Counted from the first letter of the stretch, positions 1 to 9,707 are shown. The stretch is DNA of 64,000 nucleotides from Burkholderiales bacterium (GCA_020854105.1 JADZGB010000002.1:251695-315694), one strand, 5' to 3'. Numbers and translations: made by a program. Notes: generated by a model not told the origin, from the sequence alone.

Positions 1-38
1 GGGTCTACAGCCGCTGGATCGCGGGCCTGCGCGGCTGA
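1..38 (+). CDS. 3' end of an unidentified upstream gene (partial)
   Basis: The frame beginning at base 3 reads VYSRWIAGLRG and ends with TGA at 36-38. It could be the C-terminus of a gene that starts before the window. Eleven codons are too few to assign a family, and the open frame could be chance. Confidence 0.3.
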   Translation, partial: VYSRWIAGLRG

Positions 39-81
39 TCGTCGGACAGCAGGAGCAGGGCAGGGCGCCGAAGCCGCTTCT

Positions 82-157
82 TGGACGTTCAGCTGCGGGA
101 ACGTTCAATGGCTGGATGCTCGGGCGCGGGACGTCCAGCCGCGGGACGTTCAGTCGC
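82..157. repeat. Imperfect ~15-bp tandem repeats downstream of yajQ
   Basis: Units resembling GGGACGTTCAGTCGC recur at about 82-96, 97-111, 128-142 and 143-157, with a degenerate spacer unit at 112-127. The last two copies are directly adjacent and differ at only two positions. The array overlaps the yajQ stop codon at 150-152. No terminator-like hairpin with a T run is obvious here. Confidence 0.55.
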
Positions 158-635
158 GGAAATTCTGGAACTGCAGGGGATAATCGGTGATCGACTTGCG
201 CACCAGGGCAATCGTGTCCTGGAGCACGTCCTTCTTGGGTCCGGTCATCCGCACCGCGCCTCCGTGGATGCCGGCCTGCACCTTGAGCTTCGCGTCCTTG
301 ACGAGCTTGATGATCTTCTTGCCCAGTTCCTGATCAACGCCAGTGCGCACGGTGATGGTCTGCCTGACCTTGTCCCCGCCGACCTTCTCTACGTTGCCCT
401 TCTTCAGGCTGCGCACGTCCACGTTGCGCTTCGCCATCTTCGCGATGAGCACGTCGTAGACCTGTCCGAGCTTGAATTCGTCGTCGGCGAACAATGTCAG
501 TTCGGTATCGGCCTGCTCGATTCGCGCATCCGTTCCCTTGAAGTCGAAGCGTGTCGAGATCTCCTTGTTCGACTGGTCGACCGCGTTCTTCAGTTCGACC
601 TTGTCTACCTCGGAGACGATGTCGAAGCTCGGCAT
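150..635 (-). CDS. yajQ: YajQ family nucleotide-binding protein
   Basis: The product is 161 aa, the usual YajQ length, starting [11 protein letters not shown] and ending LQFQNFRD. YajQ proteins are cytoplasmic with two ferredoxin-like folds; homologues such as Xanthomonas XC_3703 bind cyclic-di-GMP and act with transcription regulators, so a signalling role is inferred from the family. The start at 635 is fixed by a strong AGGAGG about 5 bases upstream. It lies 8 bases after the proteasome-like gene and is probably the last gene of that transcript. The conserved [11 protein letters not shown] and the C-terminal TGPKKDVLQ segment are intact. Confidence 0.93.
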   Translation of the reverse strand: MPSFDIVSEVDKVELKNAVDQSNKEISTRFDFKGTDARIEQADTELTLFADDEFKLGQVYDVLIAKMAKRNVDVRSLKKGNVEKVGGDKVRQTITVRTGVDQELGKKIIKLVKDAKLKVQAGIHGGAVRMTGPKKDVLQDTIALVRKSITDYPLQFQNFRD

Positions 636-643
636 GGCTCCTC

Positions 644-1222
644 CTAGCGCGAAGCGAGCGGGATGGTGAAGCAGTTCAGAGGCATCCCCGTGCAGTCGTC
701 GAACTCCGCAGCTGCCTCGATGGCATGGCAGGCGAGCGCGCGCGCGTCGCGCGCCGGGTCCTCGTACACCGAGTAGAGGGCCCCCAACGCGTAATCGCTG
801 CCGGTCCCGTAGGCATAGAAGCGCGAGAACTCCTGGACGGTGCGGTGTCCCGACACGCCGAAGATGCCATGCGGATTGGCGATCAGCACGTCCACCCGCG
901 ACGACTCCAGCGCATCCTCCTTGTCCTCCTCGGGGAGCAGGTAGTAGCGCTCCTTCAGCGCCGCATGCAGCCGGTTCCAGGCGCGGAAGATCTCGGTCGC
1001 GGAACCTAGGCGCACGTCGTTGGCGCTGCCACCGAAGTAGTCTCGCAGGATGAGCTTGAACGTGGCGGAGCCGGTGATCGCCAGATAGTTGTCCCCCACC
1101 TGGAGGATCTTCTCGTGGTTCACGATGTAGGTTGCGCTCTCCTTCGCGGAACCCCACTTGGTGAGCGTGTCCGCGGCGATGGCCGCGATCCCGTTCTTGC
1201 GTACGACGGCAATGGTGGTCAT
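644..1222 (-). CDS. Betaproteobacterial proteasome homologue (BPH-type Ntn hydrolase)
   Basis: This 192 aa protein starts [19 protein letters not shown], the start signature of HslV and proteasome beta subunits. Removal of Met would expose Thr1 as nucleophile; Asp17 (AADT) and a Lys near processed position 37 (HEKIL) fit the catalytic set, and a later [12 protein letters not shown] loop matches the HslV GSGG region. It is too divergent for HslV and no hslU or other AAA ATPase gene is nearby, which fits the BPH family described from Thiobacillus, whose members form a double-ring peptidase. It lies 46 bases after argG and 8 before yajQ, suggesting co-transcription. Some databases mislabel this family. 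No clear Shine-Dalgarno precedes the ATG. Confidence 0.85.
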   Translation of the reverse strand: MTTIAVVRKNGIAAIAADTLTKWGSAKESATYIVNHEKILQVGDNYLAITGSATFKLILRDYFGGSANDVRLGSATEIFRAWNRLHAALKERYYLLPEEDKEDALESSRVDVLIANPHGIFGVSGHRTVQEFSRFYAYGTGSDYALGALYSVYEDPARDARALACHAIEAAAEFDDCTGMPLNCFTIPLASR

Positions 1223-1268
1223 GTAGGGCTACGCCGGAGCGGCTGCGCGGATCGGCGTGCGCGCGTCC

Positions 1269-2486
1269 TCATTTGCGGCCGAGCTTCGAGGCGATGCGCA
1301 TGCGCAGGGCATTGAGGCGGATGAATCCCTCGGCATCCTTCTGGTTGTATGCTCCGCGGTCGTCCTCGAACGTGGCGATGCTCGTGTCGAACAGCGAATC
1401 GGTGTTCGAGGTGCGCCCCACGATGATCACGTTGCCCTTGTACAGCTTCACGCGCACCATTCCGTTCACGTTCGCCTGCGAGCCATCGATCATCTGCTGG
1501 AGCATGCGCCGCTCGGGGCTCCACCAGTAGCCGTTGTATATCAGCGAGGCGTAGCGCGGCATCAACTCGTCCTTCAGGTGTGCCACTTCGCGATCGAGCG
1601 TGATCGATTCGATCGCGCGGTGCGCCTTGAGCATGATGGTGCCGCCGGGCGTCTCGTAGCAGCCGCGCGACTTCATGCCCACGTAGCGGTTCTCGACCAG
1701 GTCGAGGCGGCCGATGCCGTGCCGGCCACCCAGGTCGTTGAGCGCGGCGAGGATCTGCGCCGGGGTCATGCTTCGGCCGTCGATGGCGACGATGTCGCCG
1801 CTGCGATACTCGAGTTCGACGTATTGCGCCTTGTCGGGCGCGCGCTCGGGCGATACCGTCCAGCGCCACATGCCCTCCTCGGGTTCCTGCGCGGGATCCT
1901 CCAATGCGCGCCCCTCGAACGAGATGTGCAGCAGGTTCGCGTCCATGCTGTAGGGGCTGCCGCCCTCCCGGTGCTTCATCTCGATGGCGATGCCGTGCTT
2001 CTCGGCATAGGCGAGCAGCGTCTCGCGAGAGTTGAGATCCCACTCGCGCCAGGGGGCGATGACGCGGATGTCCGGTTGCAGGGCGTAGTACCCGAGCTCG
2101 AAACGGACCTGGTCGTTGCCCTTGCCGGTTGCCCCGTGCGAGACCGCGTCGGCACTGACCTGCCTGGCGATCTCGATCTGGCGCTTGGCGATCAGCGGGC
2201 GGGCGATGCTGGTGCCGAGCAGGTACTCGCCTTCGTAGATCGCATTGGCGCGGAACATCGGAAACACGAAGTCACGGACGAATTCCTCGCGCAGGTCTTC
2301 GATGAAGATCTCCTTCACGCCAGACTTCTGCGCCTTGATCCGCGCCGGTTCCAGTTCCTCGCCCTGTCCGATGTCGGCGGTGAAGGTCACCACCTCGCAC
2401 CTGTACGTGTCCTGCAGCCACTTGAGGATGACCGAGGTGTCCAGGCCGCCGGAGTAGGCCAGCACGACTTTCTTGACTGTGCTCAT
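1269..2486 (-). CDS. argG: Argininosuccinate synthase
   Basis: ArgG joins citrulline and aspartate using ATP to make argininosuccinate, the penultimate step of arginine synthesis, in the cytoplasm. The 405 aa product carries the PP-loop AYSGGLDTS at residues 10-18, followed by typical segments such as [10 protein letters not shown] and [15 protein letters not shown]. The ATG at 2486 puts [14 protein letters not shown] at the N-terminus as in the family; the frame stays open 27 codons further upstream but nothing supports a longer start. It lies 22 bases after a MORN-repeat gene and downstream of argD-argF on the same strand. No argH is in the window. Confidence 0.97.
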   Translation of the reverse strand: MSTVKKVVLAYSGGLDTSVILKWLQDTYRCEVVTFTADIGQGEELEPARIKAQKSGVKEIFIEDLREEFVRDFVFPMFRANAIYEGEYLLGTSIARPLIAKRQIEIARQVSADAVSHGATGKGNDQVRFELGYYALQPDIRVIAPWREWDLNSRETLLAYAEKHGIAIEMKHREGGSPYSMDANLLHISFEGRALEDPAQEPEEGMWRWTVSPERAPDKAQYVELEYRSGDIVAIDGRSMTPAQILAALNDLGGRHGIGRLDLVENRYVGMKSRGCYETPGGTIMLKAHRAIESITLDREVAHLKDELMPRYASLIYNGYWWSPERRMLQQMIDGSQANVNGMVRVKLYKGNVIIVGRTSNTDSLFDTSIATFEDDRGAYNQKDAEGFIRLNALRMRIASKLGRK

Positions 2487-2508
2487 TCGCGTGTTCCCGT
2501 TTCGTGAA

Positions 2509-3036
2509 TCAGGTGCGGTTCGGATCGAAGGGCTGCTCGTCTTCCTGCCCGGGCGTGTCCTGGTCACCTTCGAATATGCCGTCGCTCCAGGTTCCCATCA
2601 GCATACGCCCGTCAGGCAGGCGGAACTGGCCGGAGCCGTGCGGCTTGCCGTCCTTCCACTGACCGTCGTATGAACTGCCGTCGGCCCAGTCCCGGCGCCC
2701 CATGCCGTTCTCCATGCTTCGCCGCCATTCGCCCTCGTAGCGGCTGCCGTCCGGCAGTTCCAGCCTGCCCTGGCCTTCCGCCCATCCGCGCTTCAGCATC
2801 CCCTCATAGCGGCTGTGCGGTGCGCCGCTGGCGAAGAAGGTCAGGACGCCCTCACCGTCGGCGAAGCCGTCCTTGCACGGTCCGGTCCAGCGGATGGTCT
2901 CGTCCGGCTGCGGCACCGGGTTGGCGACCTTGCAGCCATTCTCGTCGGCGATCCACGGCCCGTCCTCGTCGGCGCACCAGGCCACGCTCGCGTGAGCCAG
3001 GACGGCAGCCAGAAACAGCTTGCAAATCAGCTTCAT
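2509..3036 (-). CDS. Secreted MORN-repeat protein
   Basis: The 175 aa product has an N-terminal Sec signal ([20 protein letters not shown]) with cleavage likely near the CA/DE junction. From about residue 75 it contains at least three MORN motifs, for example [14 protein letters not shown] and [14 protein letters not shown], then an acidic proline-rich tail. MORN repeats bind lipid or protein surfaces; no enzymatic function can be read. The start at 3036 is supported by GGAGGAGG just upstream. It sits between argF and argG, an unusual insertion into an arg gene run, with a 167-base gap before it where a promoter could lie. The specific role is unknown. Confidence 0.8.
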   Translation of the reverse strand: MKLICKLFLAAVLAHASVAWCADEDGPWIADENGCKVANPVPQPDETIRWTGPCKDGFADGEGVLTFFASGAPHSRYEGMLKRGWAEGQGRLELPDGSRYEGEWRRSMENGMGRRDWADGSSYDGQWKDGKPHGSGQFRLPDGRMLMGTWSDGIFEGDQDTPGQEDEQPFDPNRT

Positions 3037-3203
3037 GATCGATCCTCCTCCGGGTAGAAGCGAGCCCGCGACTGAAATTGGAAGAGCGCGATAGTGTAAT
3101 GCTTCGCCGCCGTTTGCCTGCCACGACGGTCGCCTGCTGCAGGCGCCGCTCCACCTCGGGAGTGCGTATCGCGGGATCGGCTCGACGATACGCCGGCAAC
3201 GGG

Positions 3204-4181
3204 CTAGGACTCGACTTTCCCCAGCAGCAGGAACTCGATCAGCGCCTTCTGCGTGTGCAACCGGTTCTCGGCCTCGTCCCATACGACGCTGTGCGGACCG
3301 TCGATCACGTCGGCATCGACCTCCTCGCCGCGGTGCGCCGGCAGGCAATGCATGAACAGCGCGTCCGGCTTCGCCAGCTTCATCATCTCGGTATCGACGC
3401 GGTAGTCGGCGAATTCGCGCTTGCGCGCCTCCGCCTCGTCCTCGAACCCCATGCTCGTCCACACGTCGGTAGTGACCAGATCCGCGTCGCGCACGGCGTC
3501 GTGGGGGTCGTTGAAGCACTCCAGGTGCATGCTCTCGTAGCTCTCGCCGCGCTCCGGTTCGAGTTCGTAGCCTGGTGGAGTGGCGACGTGGAAGTTGAAG
3601 TCGAACAGCTTCGCCGCCTGCAGCCAGGTGTTGCAGACGTTGTTCGAGTCGCCCACCCAGGCAACAGTCCTGCCGTGTATCGGGCCGCGGTGCTCGATGA
3701 AGGTGAAGATGTCGGCGAGGATCTGACAGGGATGGTACTCGTCGGTGAGTCCGTTGATCACCGGCACGCGCGAATGTGCGGCGAACCGCTGCACGATGTC
3801 CTGCTCGAAGGTGCGGATCATCACGACGTCTACCATGCGCGAGATCACCTCGGCGACGTCCTCGATCGGTTCTCCGCGTCCTAGTTGTGTCTCGCGGCTG
3901 CTGAGGAACAGCGCCGAACCGCCCAGCTGCGCCATCCCCGCCTCGAACGACACGCGCGTGCGCGTCGAGTTCTTCTCGAAGATCATGGCCAGCGTGCGGC
4001 CGCGCAGGGGCTGATACAGGCTGTGTGATCGCTGGCGTTCCTTGAGCACTCGCGCGCGGCCGAACAGATGCTCCAGTTCCGTCTGGGTGAGATCCTTCAG
4101 CTGGAGGAAATGGCGGGTGGACCTGCCCACGGCTTCGTCGTGCGAGTTCGCGTCCAGACGTACTGCGCGTGCGCCCGGCAT
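3204..4181 (-). CDS. argF: Ornithine carbamoyltransferase
   Basis: ArgF transfers the carbamoyl group to ornithine to form citrulline. The 325 aa product shows the carbamoyl-phosphate motif STRTR within FEKNSTRTRVSF, the HPCQ segment EYHPCQILAD, and the ornithine-loop Cys in MHCLPAHRG. The ATG at 4181 lies 2 bases beyond the argD stop, so the genes are translationally close. The first ~24 residues before HFLQLKDLT are poorly conserved, and a GTG downstream is a possible alternative start giving the more usual ~305 aa. No strong Shine-Dalgarno is placed correctly, which suggests coupling to argD translation. Confidence 0.95.
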   Translation of the reverse strand: MPGARAVRLDANSHDEAVGRSTRHFLQLKDLTQTELEHLFGRARVLKERQRSHSLYQPLRGRTLAMIFEKNSTRTRVSFEAGMAQLGGSALFLSSRETQLGRGEPIEDVAEVISRMVDVVMIRTFEQDIVQRFAAHSRVPVINGLTDEYHPCQILADIFTFIEHRGPIHGRTVAWVGDSNNVCNTWLQAAKLFDFNFHVATPPGYELEPERGESYESMHLECFNDPHDAVRDADLVTTDVWTSMGFEDEAEARKREFADYRVDTEMMKLAKPDALFMHCLPAHRGEEVDADVIDGPHSVVWDEAENRLHTQKALIEFLLLGKVES

Positions 4182-4183
4182 GA

Positions 4184-5377
4184 TCAGTCCGCCACTCCGA
4201 GCGGCTCGGCCACGAACCGTTCGATCAATCCCGCCACCCCCTCGATGAGCAGCTGCGCTTCCGCCGGCCTTATCAGCAGCGGCGGAAGAAGGCGCACGAC
4301 GTTCTCCGCCGTCACATTGATCAGCACGCCGTGCTCGAGCCCGTGCCTGACCAGGTCGCCGCACGGGCGGTCCAACTCGATGCCGATCATCAGGCCCTGA
4401 CCCCTGACTTCGCGCACGCCTGCCTTCCCCGCGAGCCGGCTGCGCAGCCCGGTGCGGACGGTCTCACCCATGATTGCCGCGTTCTCCAGCAGCCCCTCGT
4501 CCCGGATCACGGCGAGCGTGGCCAGTGCCGCGGCACAGGCCAGCGGATTGCCGCCGAACGTCGATCCGTGGCTGCCGGGCTTGAAGGCGGAAGCAGCCGA
4601 TCCGCGCGCGAGACAGGCTCCCATCGGTACGCCGTTGGCGAGCCCCTTGGCAAGGGTGATCACGTCCGGCTGTACCCCGGTGCCCTGGAACGCGAACCAA
4701 TTGCCGGTTCGTCCCATCCCCGTCTGCACCTCGTCGAGCATCAGCAGCCAGCCGAAGCGGTCACACACGCTGCGCAGATGTGCAAGGTAGTCGCCGTTCG
4801 GCACCTGCACGCCGCCTTCTCCCTGGATGGGTTCGACCAGTACCGCGACGACGTTCCTGTTGCCGCCGAGCAGTCCCAGGGCGTCCACGTCATCGTAGGG
4901 AACGCGCGCGAAGCCCGATAGCAGAGGTTCGAATCCGGCCTGCACCTTGCGGCTGCCGGTGGCGGAGAGCGTGGCGATGGTGCGGCCATGAAACGCCTTC
5001 TCCATTACCACGATGGTGGGCTGTTCGATGCCCCTCTGATGGCCGATCATGCGCGCGAGCTTGATCGCGGCCTCGTTGGCCTCGCACCCGGAATTGCAGA
5101 AGAACGCGGTTTCCATGCCCGACAGCTCGCACAGCAGCGCGGCCAGCCGTTCCTGCTCCGGAATGCGATACAGATTCGACGCGTGCACGAGGCGCGCTGC
5201 CTGATCGGCGATGGCCTGCACCAGGCGCGGGTGCGCGTGTCCGATGCCTGAAACGGCGATGCCGCACAGGGCGTCGAGGTAGCGCTTGCCTTGGGTATCC
5301 CAGAGCCACACGCCCTGACCGCGTTCGAACGCGACCGGGAGGCGTGAGTACGTGCTCATCAGGTGCTGGCCCATCAT
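4184..5377 (-). CDS. argD: Acetylornithine aminotransferase
   Basis: ArgD is a class III PLP aminotransferase that makes N-acetylornithine, and in many bacteria also acts in lysine synthesis. The 397 aa product contains SGCEANEAAIKLAR, AFHGRT, the metal/cofactor motif LMLDEVQTGMGRTG and the PLP lysine in ITLAKGLANG. Four in-frame ATGs lie at 5383, 5377, 5374 and 5359. GGAG about 7 bases before 5377 favours that one; 5383 is too close to it. It is followed directly by argF. The upstream 112-base gap after the decarboxylase gene holds an AT-rich inverted repeat that could be an operator. Confidence 0.95.
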   Translation of the reverse strand: MMGQHLMSTYSRLPVAFERGQGVWLWDTQGKRYLDALCGIAVSGIGHAHPRLVQAIADQAARLVHASNLYRIPEQERLAALLCELSGMETAFFCNSGCEANEAAIKLARMIGHQRGIEQPTIVVMEKAFHGRTIATLSATGSRKVQAGFEPLLSGFARVPYDDVDALGLLGGNRNVVAVLVEPIQGEGGVQVPNGDYLAHLRSVCDRFGWLLMLDEVQTGMGRTGNWFAFQGTGVQPDVITLAKGLANGVPMGACLARGSAASAFKPGSHGSTFGGNPLACAAALATLAVIRDEGLLENAAIMGETVRTGLRSRLAGKAGVREVRGQGLMIGIELDRPCGDLVRHGLEHGVLINVTAENVVRLLPPLLIRPAEAQLLIEGVAGLIERFVAEPLGVAD

Positions 5378-5425
5378 TGACATGCTCCAAAAACGCAACA
5401 CGGCGACTCGGGCCGCCGTGGTATG

Positions 5426-5438
5426 AGACTGACAGTCT
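5426..5438. promoter_or_regulatory. Inverted repeat upstream of argD
   Basis: AGACT-GAC-AGTCT forms a perfect 5-bp inverted repeat in the AT-rich gap 5' of argD, followed on the minus strand by TAATAG-type sequence. It could be part of an operator or leader hairpin. The arms are short, so chance is possible, and it does not match the ArgR ARG-box well. Confidence 0.3.
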
Positions 5439-5489
5439 ATTATCTATCCGATTCGCCGTGCGCGGGCAAGTCCGAGGCGGCGGGAGCCC

Positions 5490-7472
5490 TCAGGCGCCCT
5501 TGAGCCGCTTCAGTCCCTTCTCGTCTCCAGGCGCGAGCACGCGCATGCACGGGACGTAGCCGTCGTACACGATGCCGTGCAGCTCCACGCGCTTGTGGCT
5601 GCGCAGCAGGCCGGCGAGGTATTGCAGGATGTCCATCGTGATCACCTGGCCCGGCACCAGTACCGGAATTCCCGGCGGATAGGGAGTGATCTGATCGGCT
5701 GCGACGCGGCCGCCCAGGCGCTGATTGATGCGGTCCTGGTCGTCGAGGATCGGCAGCGTCTGGCCGCCACAGTAGAACGCATCGCGCGGCAGGTACTTCA
5801 GCGACGTGACGGAGGGAATCTCCGGGGTGCGGTACAGTCGGCGCGGCGCGCGCCGCTCGCGCGCGATGCGCATGAGAGCGTCGTACAGGCGGGAGACCTT
5901 GCTGCGCGTGGTGCCGATGGTGAGCAGCAGCGACAGGGTGTTGAATGTCGACTTCTCGACCTGGATGTTGTAGCGCTCGAACAGTTCGTGCTGCAACTCC
6001 TCCACGGTGTAGCCGCATTCCGAGATGTCGACGGTCACCTTGGTCGGATCGAGCAGGATGCCGTCGTGGCGCACTTCCTCGGGAAGAAGATCGTCCAGTT
6101 CCAGCACGCGGAACACGCCCGTGGAATTGATCTGCTGCCGCAGCTCCTGGGCCAGGCGCAGGGTCCGGGACAGCAGCTTGTAGCCTTCCATCACCGCCTG
6201 TTTGCGCGACACGTCGAGGCTCGCGATCATGCTGTACTGGGGGCTGGTGGAGGTGTGCATGTTGAAGTTCTCCCGGAAGATGTGCTCGTTGAACTCCGGG
6301 TCGTTCACGTGCAGCATGCTCGCCTGCGAGAACGCGGACAGGATCTTGTGCGTGCTCTGGGTGGCGTAGTCCGCTCCCGATTCCAGCGCGGTGGGGCGGA
6401 ATGCGGGATGGAAGCGCGCAAAGCCGTACCAGGCTTCGTCGATCACGACCTTGATGCCTTTCTCGTGCGCGGCTTCTACGATGGGCTTGAGGTCGTAGCG
6501 GAAGCCGTCGTAGGTGCACGAGGTGAGCACCAGTGCCTGCGCGTCGGAATGCTCCTCGATCGCCTTGAACAGCGTCTTCTTGGGAATCGGGCCGAATATC
6601 CCGTACTTGCGATTGACCGACGAGTCGAGATACACCGGGTGCGCGCCGGACAGGACCACACCGTGGTGGACGGACTTGTGGCAGTTCCGGTCGAGCAGCA
6701 GCTTCTCTCCGGGCGCGATCAGGGTCTGGAAGATGACCTTGTTGCCGGTCGAGGTACCGTTCGTGGCAAAGAAGGTGCGACGTGCGCCGAAGGCCTTCGC
6801 GGCCATCTTCTGCGCTTCCAGGATCACGCCGGTCGGATCCATCAGCGAGTCCAGCATGGGTACCGAGACCGACAGGTCGGCGTCGAATACGTGCTCGCCC
6901 ATGAACTCGTGGAAGTCGCTCACCCACGGGCTGTCGCGCAGACTGTCGCCCGAGGAATGCCCGGGAGTGTGCCAGGCGTCCTTGGCCATCAGCACATAGC
7001 TCTTGAGCGCGTCGTAAAAGGGGGTGTGCGCGCGCTCCTGGATCTGGGCGTTCAGGATGCGGTACATCCCGCGGTAGTCGCGTTCCTCGCGGTAGAAGTA
7101 CCCGTCCACCGACTCGGTGAACAACGCGTCCACCACTTCGTCCTCCTGCTCCTGTGCGATGAGGACGTAGATGTCCAACTGTGGGCGGAAGCGCGTGATC
7201 CGCTGGACCAGTTCGAGGGCGGACATCTGCAGCACGCGGGAATTGCCGCCTTCCGTCTTGAGGGTGTAGAGGGTGTCGTCGACGATCACCGACTGGATGT
7301 CGCCGTCCTCCTCGATCGCCCTGAGCGCGTCGCGCGCCGTGGTCACGCCCGTGAAGACGATGCCGAGCGGATTGTCCAGGCTCTTCGCGGCGGCATTCAG
7401 CCCCTTGATGAGTTCCTTGAGAACCACCCCCTCGTCATTGATCACCAGGATCCTGCTGACCGGCTTGCGCAT
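5490..7472 (-). CDS. Orn/Lys/Arg decarboxylase, fold type I
   Basis: The 660 aa PLP enzyme removes the carboxyl group of a basic amino acid, giving putrescine, cadaverine or agmatine; the substrate cannot be read from sequence. Residues ~1-130 form the receiver-like wing domain (RILVINDEGVVLKELI). The large domain carries HTPGHSSG, FFATNGTSTGNK, VIDEAWYGF and the PLP lysine near residue 376 in STHKILSAFS. The C-terminal domain has PYPPGIPVLVPG. The chosen ATG at 7472 gives MRKPVSRILV; a GTG at 7490 is an alternative. It lies upstream of argD-argF on the same strand, so arginine or ornithine supply and polyamine formation may be linked. Confidence 0.9.
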   Translation of the reverse strand: MRKPVSRILVINDEGVVLKELIKGLNAAAKSLDNPLGIVFTGVTTARDALRAIEEDGDIQSVIVDDTLYTLKTEGGNSRVLQMSALELVQRITRFRPQLDIYVLIAQEQEDEVVDALFTESVDGYFYREERDYRGMYRILNAQIQERAHTPFYDALKSYVLMAKDAWHTPGHSSGDSLRDSPWVSDFHEFMGEHVFDADLSVSVPMLDSLMDPTGVILEAQKMAAKAFGARRTFFATNGTSTGNKVIFQTLIAPGEKLLLDRNCHKSVHHGVVLSGAHPVYLDSSVNRKYGIFGPIPKKTLFKAIEEHSDAQALVLTSCTYDGFRYDLKPIVEAAHEKGIKVVIDEAWYGFARFHPAFRPTALESGADYATQSTHKILSAFSQASMLHVNDPEFNEHIFRENFNMHTSTSPQYSMIASLDVSRKQAVMEGYKLLSRTLRLAQELRQQINSTGVFRVLELDDLLPEEVRHDGILLDPTKVTVDISECGYTVEELQHELFERYNIQVEKSTFNTLSLLLTIGTTRSKVSRLYDALMRIARERRAPRRLYRTPEIPSVTSLKYLPRDAFYCGGQTLPILDDQDRINQRLGGRVAADQITPYPPGIPVLVPGQVITMDILQYLAGLLRSHKRVELHGIVYDGYVPCMRVLAPGDEKGLKRLKGA

Positions 7473-7718
7473 GCTGATTGTCCGATCCACGCGTCAGCCC
7501 GAGCGGCCGGCGGGGCGATGCAGGGGTGGGAGAGTCTTGCGCATGGCGCGGAGGGATGCCGGACGGACCGGCGCAAAATGCATCGGACGTGCGACGCGGG
7601 CAGGGGAGGGGTGGTCGGGACGGCGCGGATTCCCGGCGCCAGGACAAGGCCGCTCCCGAATCGACCGTTCCGAGATCGACGGTCCTGGCCGCCCCGGCAT
7701 GCGGTACGCCGGTGTCGG

Positions 7719-7982
7719 CTAGGACAGTGCCTTGATGGCGGCCTGGAGTCGGCTCTTGTAACGATCAGCGGTGTTTCGATGCACGACCCGCTTGGCGGCG
7801 ACCGAGTCGATCTTCGAGCGCTCCGCATCCATGACTGCCTGTGCGGCTGCCTTGTCCCCGACCGCGATGGCCTTGCGGACCTTTTTCACGGAGGTGCGCA
7901 GCATCGAGTGCAGGGCGTCGTTCTGCGCCCGGCGGGTTTCCGACTGGCGGGCGCGCTTGCGCGCCTGGGCGGTGTTGGCCAT
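7719..7982 (-). CDS. rpsT: 30S ribosomal protein S20
   Basis: S20 is a small, basic primary-binding protein of the 16S rRNA 5' and 3' domains. The 87 aa product begins MANTAQARKRARQ, is strongly Lys/Arg-rich and has the family motif HRNTADRYKSRL near its C-terminus. AAGGAG about 5-6 bases upstream fixes the start at 7982. It is divergent from murJ, the usual betaproteobacterial arrangement, and the 246-base stretch between its stop and the decarboxylase start holds no recognisable gene. Confidence 0.97.
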   Translation of the reverse strand: MANTAQARKRARQSETRRAQNDALHSMLRTSVKKVRKAIAVGDKAAAQAVMDAERSKIDSVAAKRVVHRNTADRYKSRLQAAIKALS

Positions 7983-8021
7983 CTCGGCTCCTTGGAAGCT
8001 AAGGCTTTGAAAAAGGGCGAG

Positions 8022-8050
8022 ATGATACCGGGCCAAGGCGGATCGCGCAA
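8022..8050 (-). promoter_or_regulatory. Candidate sigma-70 promoter of rpsT
   Basis: On the minus strand TTGCGC (8050-8045) and TATCAT (8027-8022) are separated by 17 bases. This would start transcription near 8015 and give a leader of about 33 bases before rpsT, including its Shine-Dalgarno. Confidence 0.55.
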
Positions 8051-8164
8051 GGGGAAGAAGCGGCTATTTCGGGTATCCTTCGCACGCTGTCCGAAGCGCA
8101 GCGCCACCGGCCGGCACGCCCGCGCGCCGCCATGGGCGGCGATGCTGCTCAACCTCGATCCTCG

Positions 8165-9700
8165 ATGAACCTTCTCAAGTCCCTTGTCACGGTCAGCGGC
8201 ATGACCATGATCTCGCGCATCCTGGGCTTCGTGCGCGACGCCGTGATCGCCCGAACGTTCGGGGCCGGCCTGTACAGCGATGCCTTCTTCGTGGCCTTCC
8301 GACTGCCCAATCTGCTGCGCAGGATCTTCGCCGAGGGTGCCTTCTCGCAGGCGTTCGTGCCGATACTGGCCGAGTACAGGACCCGGCGGGGCCAGGGCGA
8401 GGCCAGGCTGCTGGTCGATCACGTCACCGCGCTGCTGGCGCTGGCGTTGTTCGGCGTCACCCTGGTCGGGGTGCTCGCCGCGCCCCTGATCATCTATGCC
8501 ACCGCGCCGGGATTCGCCAATGTCCCGGAGAAGTTCGACGTCACCGTCGCGTTGCTGCGCGTGACCTTCCCGTACATCCTCTTCATATCGCTTGCATCGC
8601 TCGCCGGAGCCATCCTCAACAGCTATGGGCGCTTCGCCATTCCGGCCTTCACGCCCACGCTGCTGAACGTCGCGTTCATCGTGTTCGCCCTGTGGCTTGC
8701 TCCCTATTTCGATCCCCCGGTGATGGCCCTGGGTTGGGCGGTATTCGCCGGCGGGATCCTGCAACTGGGCTTCCAGCTTCCTCATCTGCGCCGGCTCGGA
8801 ATGCTGCCTCGCCCGCGCATAGCGTTGAACGATCCCGGCGTGTGGCGCATCCTGAAACTCATGGGGCCGGCGATCTTCGGGGTTTCGATCGGTCAGATCA
8901 GCCTGCTGATCAATACCATCTTCGCCTCCTTTCTGGTCACGGGCAGCGTGTCCTGGCTCTATTACGCTGACAGGCTGATGGAATTCCCCACGGGCGTGCT
9001 CGGCGTGGCGCTCGGCACGATCCTGCTTCCCAGTCTGTCGCGCAGCTACGCCGAGAACAGTGGCGAGGAGTACTCGCGGCTGCTGGACTGGGGCCTGCGG
9101 CTGACCCTGATGCTGGCGTTGCCCTCGGCGCTGGCGCTGGCGATCCTCGCCGTGCCGCTGATCGCGACGCTGTTCCATCACGGCCAGTTCGATGCGCACG
9201 ACGTGCGCATGAGCAGCCAGGCGCTGATGGCCTACAGCGCCGGCCTGGTCGGCCTGATCCTGGTCAAGGTGCTCGCGCCCGGCTTCTATGCGCGTCAGAA
9301 TATCAAGACGCCGGTGAAGATCGGTCTCGTCACCCTCGCGCTCACCCAGCTGATGAATCTCGCATTCATCTACCCGCTCAGGCACGCCGGTCTGGCACTC
9401 GCCATCGGTCTGGGTGCGTGCGTCAATGCAGGCTTGCTCTACCATCGGCTGCGCCAGTCCGACGTGTTTCAGCCGCAGCCCGGCTGGCTCCGTTTCGTGG
9501 GGCAGATCGCTGCCGCGCTCGTGGCCATGGGAGCAGTCCTGTGGTTCACGATGGGATCGGTGGACAGCTGGCTCGCGGACGCAGCGTGGCAGCGGGCCTC
9601 GCGCCTCTCCTGGGTCGTGGCCCTCGGTGCGGCGAGCTACTTCGCGGTGCTGATTCTCGTCGGCGTACGCCCGCGCGACTTCGTCAGGCGCGTCAAGTGA
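8165..9700 (+). CDS. murJ: Lipid II flippase MurJ
   Basis: MurJ flips the peptidoglycan precursor lipid II across the inner membrane. The 511 aa product is hydrophobic throughout, consistent with 14 transmembrane helices of the MOP superfamily. The N-terminus [21 protein letters not shown] and the segments [16 protein letters not shown] ([14 protein letters not shown]), [20 protein letters not shown] and [20 protein letters not shown] are characteristic, and basic residues facing the central cavity are kept. The ATG at 8165 is chosen because it matches family starts; an upstream in-frame ATG at 8132 adds 11 unlikely residues. No Shine-Dalgarno is clear. It is divergent from rpsT. Confidence 0.96.
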   Translation: MNLLKSLVTVSGMTMISRILGFVRDAVIARTFGAGLYSDAFFVAFRLPNLLRRIFAEGAFSQAFVPILAEYRTRRGQGEARLLVDHVTALLALALFGVTLVGVLAAPLIIYATAPGFANVPEKFDVTVALLRVTFPYILFISLASLAGAILNSYGRFAIPAFTPTLLNVAFIVFALWLAPYFDPPVMALGWAVFAGGILQLGFQLPHLRRLGMLPRPRIALNDPGVWRILKLMGPAIFGVSIGQISLLINTIFASFLVTGSVSWLYYADRLMEFPTGVLGVALGTILLPSLSRSYAENSGEEYSRLLDWGLRLTLMLALPSALALAILAVPLIATLFHHGQFDAHDVRMSSQALMAYSAGLVGLILVKVLAPGFYARQNIKTPVKIGLVTLALTQLMNLAFIYPLRHAGLALAIGLGACVNAGLLYHRLRQSDVFQPQPGWLRFVGQIAAALVAMGAVLWFTMGSVDSWLADAAWQRASRLSWVVALGAASYFAVLILVGVRPRDFVRRVK

Positions 9701-9707
9701 GGGTGCC

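Noticed and set aside
644..1222. Calling this gene HslV
   Set aside because: The N-terminus is HslV-like, but the rest of the sequence is divergent, it is longer than HslV and hslU is not adjacent; the BPH family fits better.
7648..7690. Terminator after rpsT around GACCGT...ACGGTC
   Set aside because: The arms are short and imperfect with a long loop and no T-run on the minus strand.
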